A DNA stretch of 64,000 bases from CAYYJR01 sp964472305 (lineage in GTDB: Bacteria > Armatimonadota > Hebobacteria > CAIYQO01). Positions 9,194 through 17,685 of this stretch are shown piece after piece. Under the pieces are notes generated by a model. It had not been told where the DNA came from and did no database searches. It saw only the letters and a list, made by a program, of their open reading frames with translations. Positions within the stretch are counted from its first letter, which is position 1, and each line of letters opens with the position of its first letter. The position numbers and the translations under genes were made by a program. The stretch covers positions 1-64,000 of the forward strand of contig CAYYJR010000012.1 of the NCBI GenBank assembly GCA_964472305.1. The letters run 5' to 3'.

Positions 9194-10093
9194 TCAATAC
9201 GACGGGGTTGGCTGCGGCGTGAGGGTGGGCACGGTAGTGGTTGATGCCGTGGTGCCCGCCACCACGGTCGCGGTCGTCGGACGGAAGGCCACCGGCAGCG
9301 ATGACACCGGCAGGAGCGCAATGGCAAACGGCGAGGTAATCACCTGCGCGACTACCGAGCCGGGTTGTGGCGCGAAGACCTGATAGCGTACTTCCATGCG
9401 GTCGTTCACCACGTCGGCCGAAGTGATGTTCACCCCGTAGCCGGTGGTGGGCCGACGACCGATCTGCACTGCCACCGCCATCTGCCGGTTGAAATCGACA
9501 ACCGGCGCGACGGCATTGACGCCGAAATTTGCCTGCCAAAACGCGGTCCAGGTGGCTGGATCGCGAATCACCAGCATCTGCGGATTGACCGCCGCGCTTT
9601 GCTGGCCGATGAACGCATCCTGGATGACGGATGACGCAATCGTGCGCCCCCCCACGGCAAAGGCGACCGGCTGGTTGATCTTCGGTACGACCACCATGTC
9701 ATACGGATAGGTGATTACCTGCGCCACCGTGCTGCCCGGCGCCGGACGCTCCTCATTGACGTAGGAGGTAACCTGCGTGCCCGTCGCGCGTACGTCACTG
9801 ATGGTGATGTCATAGCCTGCCGTCGGCTGTTGCCCCATCAACGCCACGATCACCGACTGCGTGGTGAAGTCCACCGACGGCGCCTGGCGGCCTGCCCACA
9901 ACGCAGTCCAGACTTCGGGGCGCTGCACCACGAAGAACCCACGATCGGGGAACGGGCCTTGTTGCCCTTTGAACTCGCGCACCACCGGCACGCGCGTTCC
10001 GGTGCGCGTCTCGGTGGTGGGTGTGCTGGTGCATCCCGCCAGCACGATGCCGGCCACTAGCCATGCACCGGCAATCCCAAGGTACCATTTCAT
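9194..10093 (-). CDS. lipoprotein with two tandem PrcB-like domains
   Basis: A 299-residue lipoprotein. The start at 10093 is set by a strong GGAGAGGAG Shine-Dalgarno; an upstream in-frame start at 10132 has none. The signal peptide ends in a lipobox (VLAGC). Two PrcB_C-type domains follow (residues about 45-145 and 160-265): each has a PxVWTAxW or PATWTAFW start, a VDF strand, a PTAGYDITI or PTTGYGVNI turn and a PGSxVAQVIT block. In Treponema PrcB supports the PrtP (dentilisin) protease complex, but the domain is widespread and its function elsewhere is unknown. A Thr/Pro-rich tail closes the protein. No protease gene is adjacent. Confidence 0.85.
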   Translation of the reverse strand: MKWYLGIAGAWLVAGIVLAGCTSTPTTETRTGTRVPVVREFKGQQGPFPDRGFFVVQRPEVWTALWAGRQAPSVDFTTQSVIVALMGQQPTAGYDITISDVRATGTQVTSYVNEERPAPGSTVAQVITYPYDMVVVPKINQPVAFAVGGRTIASSVIQDAFIGQQSAAVNPQMLVIRDPATWTAFWQANFGVNAVAPVVDFNRQMAVAVQIGRRPTTGYGVNITSADVVNDRMEVRYQVFAPQPGSVVAQVITSPFAIALLPVSSLPVAFRPTTATVVAGTTASTTTVPTLTPQPTPSY

Positions 10094-10127
10094 CGTATGC
10101 TCTCCTCTCCGGCTGAATGTCTCCTCG

Positions 10128-10153
10128 GACACAACGCGACATCGCGTTGTGTC
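10128..10153. repeat. 12-bp inverted repeat upstream of the PrcB-like gene
   Basis: GACACAACGCGA and its exact complement are separated by two bases (CA). The element lies 35-60 bp upstream of the lipoprotein start, where a repressor operator or a 5' hairpin would act. It resembles no operator I know. Confidence 0.5.
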
Positions 10154-10288
10154 GCGCTCCGCTCACGACACCAGCATAACCGCACAGGTGGTCGATAATC
10201 CGCCGCCGGTGCACGGCAAGCGCACATACGGCACGTCTTCGGCAGAAACGGCAACAATTTCAGCGAGAAAAGCGCGAAACGGCAGGAT

Positions 10289-10318
10289 TTGTAACGAAAA
10301 CGAGGAATGGACTAGATA
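10289..10318 (+). promoter_or_regulatory. candidate sigma-70 promoter of the Rrf2 regulator
   Basis: TTGTAA (10289-10294), an 18-base spacer, then TAGATA (10313-10318). It lies about 85 bp before the Rrf2 start. Confidence 0.4.
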
Positions 10319-10404
10319 AGGCATTTTTTTACGTGTTCGGGCTCAGAGCGCCGGGGCGCGCGCAGGCGACGGGCCGATGAGCGGTGACGAGGGAGGATCC
10401 GCAG

Positions 10405-10848
10405 ATGGCTATGCAATTGACACGTGCGGGGGAATACGCGATTAAAAGTTTATTATACCTGGCTGCGCAACAGGCGGAAGCACGCGTGATGGCGAGTGAA
10501 GTCGCGACCGCGGAAAGCATTCCGGTGAATTTCGTGCGCAAGATTCTCGAATCGCTGGCAAAGACCGGATTGGTCAAATCCTACCGTGGGGCGGGGGGCG
10601 GCTTCACCCTGGGGCACGCGCCGGAAGATATCTCACTACGGCGCGTTATCGAGGCGGTGGAAGGGCCTTTGGCGTTGAACCAGTGCCTGCAGCCGAACGC
10701 CTGCGAGCAGTTGCGCACCTGTCCGATGAGCCAGATCTGGATGGAAGCGCAGCGCGCGGTGGAAGGGGTGCTGGACCGGTATAGCCTGGCCGATGTCGTG
10801 CGCACGCGCGCCTTGCGGCGTCAGGCCGGCGTCACCTCCGCGGAATAA
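10405..10848 (+). CDS. Rrf2/IscR-family Fe-S transcriptional regulator
   Basis: A 147-residue cytosolic DNA-binding protein. The winged-helix starts MQLTRAGEYAIKSLLYLA and runs through IPVNFVRKILESLAKTGLVKSYRGAGGGFTLG, the standard Rrf2 recognition helix and wing. Three cysteines in CLQPNACEQLRTC have the C-x5-C-x5-C spacing of IscR and NsrR, so it should hold a [2Fe-2S] or [4Fe-4S] cluster and sense iron-sulfur status, oxidants or nitric oxide. The start at 10405 is chosen because GGAGGA lies nine bases upstream; an earlier in-frame codon at 10384 does not have one. No isc, suf or cysteine genes are adjacent, so its targets are unknown. Confidence 0.92.
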   Translation: MAMQLTRAGEYAIKSLLYLAAQQAEARVMASEVATAESIPVNFVRKILESLAKTGLVKSYRGAGGGFTLGHAPEDISLRRVIEAVEGPLALNQCLQPNACEQLRTCPMSQIWMEAQRAVEGVLDRYSLADVVRTRALRRQAGVTSAE

Positions 10849-10881
10849 TTCGCCTACCCCGGGCGTGTCACTGCTCCGCCA

Positions 10882-11574
10882 TCAACCGATGAACTGGTAG
10901 CGTTCCACCATCCCCGGCTGCGCGGGACGCCGGTGCCGCGTCATAATTGCCATGTGCCGTAACAAAGTCGCGCGCGATTCGACCGGCAACTTTACCGCCT
11001 CGCGCGCCGCCGCCGCCGTCGCAATCTCTTCGATCGTCGTCTCCGGGGTCAGTCCCGCCAGATTGATCACCAGGTCGTATTGCAACGGGTCATCGATCGA
11101 AGCGTGATATAACACACGAATAACATTCCGCTTGTCCCGATCTTCTGCGAGAATCCGGCGTTTCGCCTCCGCCTCAGCCACCTCGGGGAAGGCGGTGCGA
11201 TAAATGCCGACGCGCAGGGGCATCGGCGCGACGATGCGCACGTGCAGGCATTCCGGACACTGCAGCACAAAATTCGCGCCGCGTCCGATGATCAGCGCAT
11301 TGCCCTCCCGCTGGATGGCGAGCAGCGCCTGGCGTAGATAACGGACGTAAATCTGTTCGTTGATGGACGCGCGCCATTCCCACAACAGCGATTGGATGGG
11401 GCTGAGCCTCACTTCATCGAAATGGTTGATGATCTGCGGATCGACGGCCATCTGCCGTGCGATTTCATCAACGAGTTCCCGGTCGTATACACGCAAACCC
11501 AACCGCGCTGCCGCCAGCCGACCGAGCAGACCGCCGTTCGTCGCGGCCTGACGCGAAATGGTGATAATCATCAT
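10882..11574 (-). CDS. cytidylate-kinase-like family protein
   Basis: A 230-residue P-loop kinase-like protein of the cytidylate_kin2 type. It starts MMIITISRQAATNGG, where typical members have ISRQxGSGGxxI, then RLGLRVYDRELVDEIARQ, NALIIGRGANFVL and a VRIVAPMPLRVG block with the basic lid (KRRILAEDRDKRN). Known members of this group are putative nucleoside monophosphate kinases; true CMP kinase activity is not shown. The phosphate loop here lacks the usual Gly-Ser-Gly-Gly, so activity is uncertain. GGAAGGAG sits just before the start. It is convergent with the Rrf2 gene and divergent from purF. Confidence 0.8.
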   Translation of the reverse strand: MMIITISRQAATNGGLLGRLAAARLGLRVYDRELVDEIARQMAVDPQIINHFDEVRLSPIQSLLWEWRASINEQIYVRYLRQALLAIQREGNALIIGRGANFVLQCPECLHVRIVAPMPLRVGIYRTAFPEVAEAEAKRRILAEDRDKRNVIRVLYHASIDDPLQYDLVINLAGLTPETTIEEIATAAAAREAVKLPVESRATLLRHMAIMTRHRRPAQPGMVERYQFIG

Positions 11575-11709
11575 GCGTCTCCTTCCCGGAACTACCGCAC
11601 TCCTACCGTCAGTATACCACCGACGCCACGGAACAACGCCTCCGGTGGTGTCACAGCGGCGAATTCCGCAATAAAACAGGATCGTAGGTGAAAATAGCGG
11701 ATGGGACGG

Positions 11710-11738
11710 TTGTCAGATTGCCCGAACTTGCGTACAAT
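11710..11738 (+). promoter_or_regulatory. sigma-70 promoter of purF
   Basis: TTGTCA (11710-11715), a 17-base spacer and TACAAT (11733-11738). It lies inside the longest purF reading frame and so argues for the internal ATG at 11757 as the true start. The predicted 5' leader is about 12 bases. Confidence 0.7.
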
Positions 11739-11756
11739 ACAACGGAAGTTACACCG

Positions 11757-13295
11757 ATGAAAATTTTACACGCCCCGTCGCCTATGCCGGCTGTTCCCGT
11801 TGATCGGGACGTTCCTCCCGATGTCGCCTTGGAGTATCTGGATGATGATGATGCCGTGCACGATGCATGCGGCGTCTTCGGTGTCTTCGCTCCCGGTGTC
11901 GATGTCGCCCGCGTTACGTTCTTCGGCCTGTTCGCCCTGCAACACCGCGGGCAGGAGAGCGCCGGCATTGCCGTCACCGATGGCGACGACATGCTGCTGG
12001 TGCGCGACATGGGTCTGGTATCGCAAGTGTTCACCGAGGAAGCACTGTCGTGCCTGCACGGCTACGCCGCTATCGGGCACACCCGCTACTCCACCACCGG
12101 TTCCAGTCTCCTGTGCAACGCTCAGCCCATCGTGGTGGAAAGCCGCTTCGGCCCGCTGGCGGTGGCGCACAACGGCAACCTGATCAATACCACCATCCTG
12201 CGGCGCGAGTTGGAAGCCTACGGCGTCACCTTCGAGGGAACAACCGATAGCGAGGTGATCGCGCAACTCATCGCCTACGAAACGCACAATCACGACACGC
12301 TGCCCGAAGCCATCCGCACCGCCGCGCACCGCATGAAGGGCGCCTATTCGCTGGTGCTGCTGACCCATGACGCGGTCTACGGCCTGCGCGATCCGTGGGG
12401 CATCCGCCCGCTGTGCGTGGGGGCGCTGAACGGCAATCACGTGGTGTCGTCCGAGTCGTGCGCGCTGGATGTAATTGGCGCCACCTTCGTCCAGGAGGTT
12501 AGCGCGGGCGAGTTAGTCATCCTCGACGCAGAGGGTGCGCGCTACGAGATGCTCACTCGTGACATCAAGCCCTCCATGTGCATGTTCGAGTACATCTATA
12601 TCGCGCGCCCGGACAGCCGCATCTACAACCGGTCGATCCACCTCTCGCGCCGGCGCATGGGCGAAGAATTGGCACGCGAGCATCCGGTCGACGCCGATCT
12701 GGTGATCGGCGTGCCCGACACCGGCACCCCGGCCGCCATCGGCTATGCGGAGGCATCGCGCATCCCCTACGGCGAGGGATTCATCCGCAATCGCTATATC
12801 CACCGCACCTTCATTCAACCCGACCAGCGGTTGCGCGAGTTGGGCGTGCGGCTGAAATTAAATCCGTTGCGCGAGGCGCTGACCGGTAAACGGGTGGTGG
12901 TGGTGGAGGATTCCATCGTCCGCGGCACCACCACGCGCAATACGATGAAAGTGCTGCGCGAGGCGGGGGCGAAGGAAATTCACCTGCGCATCAGTTCGCC
13001 ACCGTATCGGTACCCCTGCTTTTTCGGACTGGATACCTTCGAGCGCAAACAGTTGCTGGCGTCGCGCATGCCCAACGTGGACGACATTTGCCAGTACCTG
13101 GGCGTCGATTCGCTGTGCTACCTGTCGGTGGAGGGCCTGGCGCGCGCCGTCAATCTGCCGGCGAATATCTTCTGCCTGGCTTGCCTGAACGGTGAATATC
13201 CCATGGAAATTCCGCTGGACGTGAAGGTGAGCAAGTTCTCGCTGGAGGATCTCTCCGAGGAGCAACAGCTCGAATTGTTGATGCCATCGCCTTAG
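11757..13295 (+). CDS. purF: amidophosphoribosyltransferase PurF
   Basis: PurF catalyses the first committed step of purine synthesis: PRPP plus glutamine gives phosphoribosylamine. The protein (512 residues from this start) has the N-terminal nucleophile glutaminase domain starting at Cys38 in ACGVFGVF, with LQHRGQESAGI and GHTRYSTTG, and the phosphoribosyltransferase domain with VVVVEDSIVRGTT. Four cysteines (SMCMF, YPCFF and the CLAC pair) match the [4Fe-4S] ligands of the Bacillus-type enzyme. Cys38 must be freed by removal of a 37-residue propeptide, longer than the usual ten or so. The start at 11757 lies just after a consensus promoter and has only a weak GGAAG. It is not in a pur operon. 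Confidence 0.96.
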   Translation: MKILHAPSPMPAVPVDRDVPPDVALEYLDDDDAVHDACGVFGVFAPGVDVARVTFFGLFALQHRGQESAGIAVTDGDDMLLVRDMGLVSQVFTEEALSCLHGYAAIGHTRYSTTGSSLLCNAQPIVVESRFGPLAVAHNGNLINTTILRRELEAYGVTFEGTTDSEVIAQLIAYETHNHDTLPEAIRTAAHRMKGAYSLVLLTHDAVYGLRDPWGIRPLCVGALNGNHVVSSESCALDVIGATFVQEVSAGELVILDAEGARYEMLTRDIKPSMCMFEYIYIARPDSRIYNRSIHLSRRRMGEELAREHPVDADLVIGVPDTGTPAAIGYAEASRIPYGEGFIRNRYIHRTFIQPDQRLRELGVRLKLNPLREALTGKRVVVVEDSIVRGTTTRNTMKVLREAGAKEIHLRISSPPYRYPCFFGLDTFERKQLLASRMPNVDDICQYLGVDSLCYLSVEGLARAVNLPANIFCLACLNGEYPMEIPLDVKVSKFSLEDLSEEQQLELLMPSP

Positions 13296-13299
13296 TGCA

Positions 13300-13325
13300 A
13301 TACATGGCCATGGACGTCCATGTAT
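13300..13325. repeat. inverted repeat after purF
   Basis: ATACATGG and CCATGTAT flank an inner ATGGACGTCCAT palindrome just after the purF stop codon. It may form a 3' hairpin, but there is no T-run. Confidence 0.4.
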
Positions 13326-13458
13326 GACACCCCATGCCCCGCCAACGACGGGGACATCAGGAACACCGAAAAACGGAATCGCATTTTGCTGATTTGCCCA
13401 AGCCGCCGCGATGTTGCCGTTTGTGCCCATACCGCCCCGGCGGCGCGAGACCAACCCG

Positions 13459-13487
13459 TTGCATTTGCGGGCATCGTCTCGTATAAT
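13459..13487 (+). promoter_or_regulatory. sigma-70 promoter of the LON-domain gene
   Basis: TTGCAT (13459-13464), a 17-base spacer and a perfect TATAAT (13482-13487). Transcription would start near 13494, giving a short leader that contains the GGGAGG ribosome site. Confidence 0.75.
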
Positions 13488-13510
13488 AATGGCGATTGGG
13501 AGGGTGCGTT

Positions 13511-14200
13511 GTGCTGACCGGTTCCAACGAAATCCCATTACTCCCGCTGCCTGCCGTGCTTTTTCCGGGCACCTTTCTGCCCGTTCAAATCGTCGAAGCG
13601 CGCCATCAGGAGTTGCTTCACGCGTGCGCTGCCGACCACCAACACCTGGGGGTTATCCTCACGCCGGGTAAAATCGGCGGCCACTCCCCCGCCGCCTGCA
13701 CCGTCGGCTGCGTCGCGTCCGTCGCTCTTTTACTGGATTCCGAGGAAGACCAGTCCAGCAACGTGGTGCTCTACGGCGAGCAGCGCATGCGGGTGGCGGA
13801 ATTCACGCGACAGGAACCGTACACCAAAGGCTGCGTCGAGATGCTGGAGGAGTATCCCGGTCTGCATGCCGAGCGGCGCACGAAACAGGCATCGACCCTG
13901 TTTCAACGCTACCTGGAACTCATCCGCCACCGCTACCAGACGCAGGTGACGAACCTGCCGCTGCCGGATGACCCGGTGATGGCATCCTACTTGCTGGCCG
14001 CCGTGCTGTTTCTGCCGCTGGAGACGAAACAGCGCTGGCTGGAATCCGCTTCCGCCGCGCTCCGCCTGCAGGAAGAACTGGCCTACCTCCACGCCGAATG
14101 TGATAAAATCACCACCATCCTCGCCCTTTCCCACCATACCCAGCACTCCTACGCTGTCCCCGACATGCAACTCTTCGCCAACTTCATCTCACCGAACTGA
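13511..14200 (+). CDS. stand-alone LON substrate-binding domain protein
   Basis: A 229-residue protein made only of the Lon N-terminal (LAN) domain: IPLLPLPAVLFPGTFLPVQIVEARHQELL, then GVILTPGK, CVASVALLL, NVVLYGEQRMRV and a helical second half (about 110-215). It lacks the AAA+ and protease modules of Lon. Such single-domain proteins are common in bacteria and are assumed to bind proteins, but no defined role is known. The GTG start at 13511 follows GGGAGG by about eight bases and lies 24 bases after a TATAAT box. It is monocistronic. Confidence 0.88.
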   Translation: MLTGSNEIPLLPLPAVLFPGTFLPVQIVEARHQELLHACAADHQHLGVILTPGKIGGHSPAACTVGCVASVALLLDSEEDQSSNVVLYGEQRMRVAEFTRQEPYTKGCVEMLEEYPGLHAERRTKQASTLFQRYLELIRHRYQTQVTNLPLPDDPVMASYLLAAVLFLPLETKQRWLESASAALRLQEELAYLHAECDKITTILALSHHTQHSYAVPDMQLFANFISPN

Positions 14201-14303
14201 CCGAGCTATCACGAGGCAACCCGCGAGCGCAAAGGTGTAATCCTGCGAGGGTGCAAGCTTCCGCAATGCCGTGTACCGGAAGACGAACGATGGCAAGCCG
14301 GAA

Positions 14304-15791
14304 TTACAGATAAAATTCTTCGATCGGTATCCCGTAGTCGTTCGGATCGAGGGTTTCGAGGATAGACCAGCGATAACTGCCTGTTTCCGGGTCGATGGTC
14401 GTCAGATCGATGGTATCGCCGTTGACGTAATTGTTGTCTTGCCGGTGCAACAGGCGGACTAGCGGGCGATCGAGCATTTCAGGAACGTCGGAAATTTTCG
14501 TGACGATGCCGAGTTGGTTGGTGTTCAGCAGTACCAGGGCGCCGAGGGGATACAGGCCGACCATGTTAATGAAGAGCTTGACCAACAGCGGATCGAAGTC
14601 CGCGCCGCTCTGCGCCAGCAACATGCCGAGAATCTTTTCCGACACGTACGGCATGTTGCGATAGACGCGCGGCCGGCTGAGCGCATCGTAGCAATCCGCA
14701 ATGGTGATAATGCGGCTGAACAGCGACGTGCGGCGTGGTTGGGCGAGCGCGGGATACCCTGAGCCGTCGAACTTGATGTGATGCTCGAAGGCGGTGGCAA
14801 GGATGCGGGTGGTCAATTCGTTCCACTGCTTGTTGCGCAACGCCAACTCGGCCCCGCGCGTGGTGTGCATCTGCACGATTTCCCACTCCTGCGGCGTTAA
14901 TGGCCCGGGTTTGTTCAGGATCGTCTTGGGGATGCTCATCTTCCCCACGTCATGGAAGAGGCCGCAAATACCCAGGTGATAGAGCTGCGATTTCGGCAAT
15001 CCCACCCGTTGTCCCAGCGCGAGCGAATAGATAGCCACGTTGACGGAATGACTGAAGGTGTAATCATCAAAACTCTTAATGTTCGCCAGCCCGAGCAGTG
15101 AGGATTCCTCGTGAAGGATCAGGTTGACTGAACTCATCATCAACCGTTTCACCTTGCGTAGTTCCAGTTCGTGCCCGTGCGCCGCATGTGTCAGCGACTC
15201 CCTGATCACGTTAACGGTCGAAAAATATACCTCTTTCGATTTCCGTTTCAGTGACGCCGTATCGTCCGGGTGCCGGTCGACTTGACCGGTCTCCAGTCCG
15301 CCGGCTTGCACGGTGGAGATGCCCCGCCGGATCAGTTGTTCAGTCAACACGACCGCGTTGTCCGTGCGGTACCGGTCGAGTGATTTGATGACAAAGGCGA
15401 ATTCGATGAGCTCTTTCGCGGTCACATCACATTTGAAGGCCAGGCTGCCGATTCCCAGCGAGCGCATGAACTGGATGAAGGCCTTATAGTTCGCCAGCGT
15501 CTCCGCCGAGAGACGAACACGGCGATGATTGCACCAGCAGGTCTGCTCGTCGATCTCCACCTCCAGCGTATCGGCCGGCGCGGAGAAAAAGGCGCGATGA
15601 ATGGCGTAAAGGCATTCCTGCGCCAGTCGATCGACGATGTCGTTCCCGCGCTGGTAAAGCGAAGCGCCTTTCACAAGGCGGTAGATGGTGACCACCATCG
15701 CTTCGCCATGATGCAGCGGGTGAGCCTCGCGCATCAGCACGGCTTCGGCTTGCGTCTGCAACAGGTGGGCGGTTGCGGCTCTATCATCCAT
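14304..15791 (-). CDS. HD-GYP domain phosphohydrolase
   Basis: A 495-residue cytosolic protein. The C-terminal half is an HD-GYP domain: HSVNVAIYSLALG, FHDVGKMSIPKTILNKPGPLT, EIVQMHTTRGAELAL, EHHIKFDGSGYPA and IADCYDAL. This fold usually hydrolyses cyclic di-GMP to GMP. All expected metal-binding His and Asp residues are visible, with HHIKFDGSGYP where the classical form is HHExxDGxGYP. The N-terminal 200 residues (MDDRAATAHLLQTQAEAVL...) match no domain I recognise. The ATG overlaps the stop of the upstream HEAT-repeat gene by eight bases, so the two are translationally coupled and probably work together. Confidence 0.9.
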   Translation of the reverse strand: MDDRAATAHLLQTQAEAVLMREAHPLHHGEAMVVTIYRLVKGASLYQRGNDIVDRLAQECLYAIHRAFFSAPADTLEVEIDEQTCWCNHRRVRLSAETLANYKAFIQFMRSLGIGSLAFKCDVTAKELIEFAFVIKSLDRYRTDNAVVLTEQLIRRGISTVQAGGLETGQVDRHPDDTASLKRKSKEVYFSTVNVIRESLTHAAHGHELELRKVKRLMMSSVNLILHEESSLLGLANIKSFDDYTFSHSVNVAIYSLALGQRVGLPKSQLYHLGICGLFHDVGKMSIPKTILNKPGPLTPQEWEIVQMHTTRGAELALRNKQWNELTTRILATAFEHHIKFDGSGYPALAQPRRTSLFSRIITIADCYDALSRPRVYRNMPYVSEKILGMLLAQSGADFDPLLVKLFINMVGLYPLGALVLLNTNQLGIVTKISDVPEMLDRPLVRLLHRQDNNYVNGDTIDLTTIDPETGSYRWSILETLDPNDYGIPIEEFYL

Positions 15792-17553
15792 GGTCGGCTC
15801 CCGCGGGTTTTCCCGTCGCACGCTGCCCGGGCGGTTGCAGAACCGGGTGGCGCAACAGGGTGAAGATGGAGCGCTGGCTCCGGTCGAGGATCGCGCGCGC
15901 CTCAGACGTGCCGATGGCCGCCAGGGCGCGGGTGGCACAGTCGCGGATGAGCGGTGTTTTTCCGCGTGAGAAGAACCCGTGTGAACGCACCAGCGGCGCC
16001 AATGCTTCCAGCGCCCGGTTGCCACCGCAGTGGCCAATGGCGGCGAACAGCGCTTCCAACTCTGCGGGCGTTCTGTCGGTCAGGCTCCGCGACTGTACCA
16101 GCGCAAGCAACTTGTCCACAGCGCCGTCAACAGCCTGCCGACCCAGCAGGTCCATCGCCAGGCAGCGAATTCCTTCGTCGGCATCATCGAGCATCCGCGT
16201 GAGCAAGCGGATCACGTGCATGCCACCCAGGGCACCGAGCGCCGTCATCGCTTCCCGGCGAATTTTCGGATTGCGATGCGCGAGAGCGGTTTCCAGATAC
16301 GGGAGCAAGCGCTTTTCTCCCAGTTCGCCCAACAGGTGCATCACCTCGCGCGTGCAGAGGGCGGGCATCTCTTCGAGCGTTTGCCGCAGCCGTTCCGGCT
16401 CGGTTCGGCCCACTGCCAGCAATGCCGCGGACAACAGCGGCCGTTTACTCTCAAACAGCGACTCGCTCAGCATCTCCAACAGCACCGGGAGTACTGATGC
16501 CGGGCAAAGCCGCACCAGGGTTAGCAATTCCTGTTGCGCCTGCTGTGTCGCCGTATTCAGCGTGAAGCGGATCAACGCGCGCCACTGCGGTTTGGTTACC
16601 CCGGCGATCAACTGTGCCAGGTCGTTCACCTGCCAATCCTGCAGTCGTCGTTCGCGCAGCAACAGATCGGCGTGCAGCAGTACCAGGTGTGCCTGCCGGC
16701 AATCGCCGAGGTTGAATATCTCGTGCAGCGTCTGCGTGAGTTGCGTCATGGCCCGCCGATGCCCTTCGATACCGGTCACGTGCGGCAACAGATCCAGCAG
16801 CAGGGGCGCCAGCGCACAGGTCGCGGTCGGCGGGATTTCCGCCTGCACTTCGCGCTGCAACGCGAGCATGTCTTCCGACGTCAGCCGATACAATTCCTTG
16901 TTTGCCAGCAATGATGCCAGATGGGTGAGCGCGATGCCGTCACTGCCCGCGATATCCTTCCCGAGCAGGATGTCGATCTCGTGTGCCGGTGGGGCGGACG
17001 GGCGGTGGGCGCGGAATTCTTCCGGAGTGGCGATGGTCACCACTTCGGATGCGTCAAGGAAGTTATCCTCGGCGATGCAATCAATATGGGTAAAATCCCG
17101 CTCCCAGAACAGCGTTACCAGGTCGTCTTCGCGGCGATTCACCTGATCGCTCTGGTGCAGCACCGCCAGTATCCCAAGCACCTCTTCCTCGGTGATGCCT
17201 TGCAGCAGGCGCAGTTGGCGGATGCCGTCGCGGAAGAAGAGAAACGGCACGCTCGTTTTTACGTCGTCGCAACGATACACGGTGCGATCCTGCAGGGAAA
17301 ACTCCAACTCGCTGATTTGCAGCGTGAGGGAGACATGATGGCTAAAATAACACGCGAACTGCGCGATCAAGTGTTGTTGCAGGTCGTGGTACAGCTGATG
17401 ATCGGGATCGTATACGCGGGAAGCCTTGACGGCTTTGACCAATGCGTTTACCACCTGTGTTGCCAGGTGAAATTCGTCATATGTTTCCGCCTCGACGCGG
17501 GCAATCTCCCCATCGAAGTCGAAAAGTGTATGTTCGCTGTGTTCCGTGAACAT
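15784..17553 (-). CDS. HEAT-repeat protein, partner of the HD-GYP protein
   Basis: A 589-residue, largely helical protein. Clear HEAT-type repeats lie in the C-terminal third, for example LPYLETALAHRNPKIRREAMTALG, IRLLTRMLDDADEGIRCLAMDLLG and an IRDCATRALAAIG block. HEAT arrays are protein-binding scaffolds, and I see no catalytic motif. The first 200 residues form a separate helical region with no family I can name. The tight overlap with the HD-GYP gene suggests it senses or presents the phosphodiesterase; similar HEAT/HD-GYP pairs are found in several phyla. I chose the ATG at 17553; an in-frame TTG at 17568 is possible. Neither has a Shine-Dalgarno. Confidence 0.82.
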   Translation of the reverse strand: MFTEHSEHTLFDFDGEIARVEAETYDEFHLATQVVNALVKAVKASRVYDPDHQLYHDLQQHLIAQFACYFSHHVSLTLQISELEFSLQDRTVYRCDDVKTSVPFLFFRDGIRQLRLLQGITEEEVLGILAVLHQSDQVNRREDDLVTLFWERDFTHIDCIAEDNFLDASEVVTIATPEEFRAHRPSAPPAHEIDILLGKDIAGSDGIALTHLASLLANKELYRLTSEDMLALQREVQAEIPPTATCALAPLLLDLLPHVTGIEGHRRAMTQLTQTLHEIFNLGDCRQAHLVLLHADLLLRERRLQDWQVNDLAQLIAGVTKPQWRALIRFTLNTATQQAQQELLTLVRLCPASVLPVLLEMLSESLFESKRPLLSAALLAVGRTEPERLRQTLEEMPALCTREVMHLLGELGEKRLLPYLETALAHRNPKIRREAMTALGALGGMHVIRLLTRMLDDADEGIRCLAMDLLGRQAVDGAVDKLLALVQSRSLTDRTPAELEALFAAIGHCGGNRALEALAPLVRSHGFFSRGKTPLIRDCATRALAAIGTSEARAILDRSQRSIFTLLRHPVLQPPGQRATGKPAGADHG

Positions 17554-17568
17554 CCGTGACCGCTTCAA

Positions 17569-17685
17569 CGTTGTGATAATTGATTTGTTCCATGTCTCAT
17601 GGCAAGTTAACCATTGTTTTAATTAACGGATGGTTATAATGCGTGCCAGCGGTTATGTGTTCATACATCTATCCCTGACAGCCGG
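17569..17685. other. AT-rich intergenic DNA between HEAT-repeat gene and sulfatase stump
   Basis: The stretch is much richer in A and T than its surroundings. A TATAAT (17635-17640) preceded by TTGTTT with a 15-base spacer could be a plus-strand promoter, but no plus-strand gene follows. It must also hold the promoter of the HEAT/HD-GYP operon, which I could not locate. Confidence 0.4.

Noticed and set aside
15773..17146. A 457-codon plus-strand frame opposite the HEAT-repeat gene
   Set aside because: Its translation is mostly Ser, Arg and Cys, typical of a shadow frame.
17635..17640. A plus-strand promoter ending in TATAAT upstream of the sulfatase stump
   Set aside because: The spacer is only 15 bases and there is no plus-strand gene downstream; the sequence is simply AT-rich.
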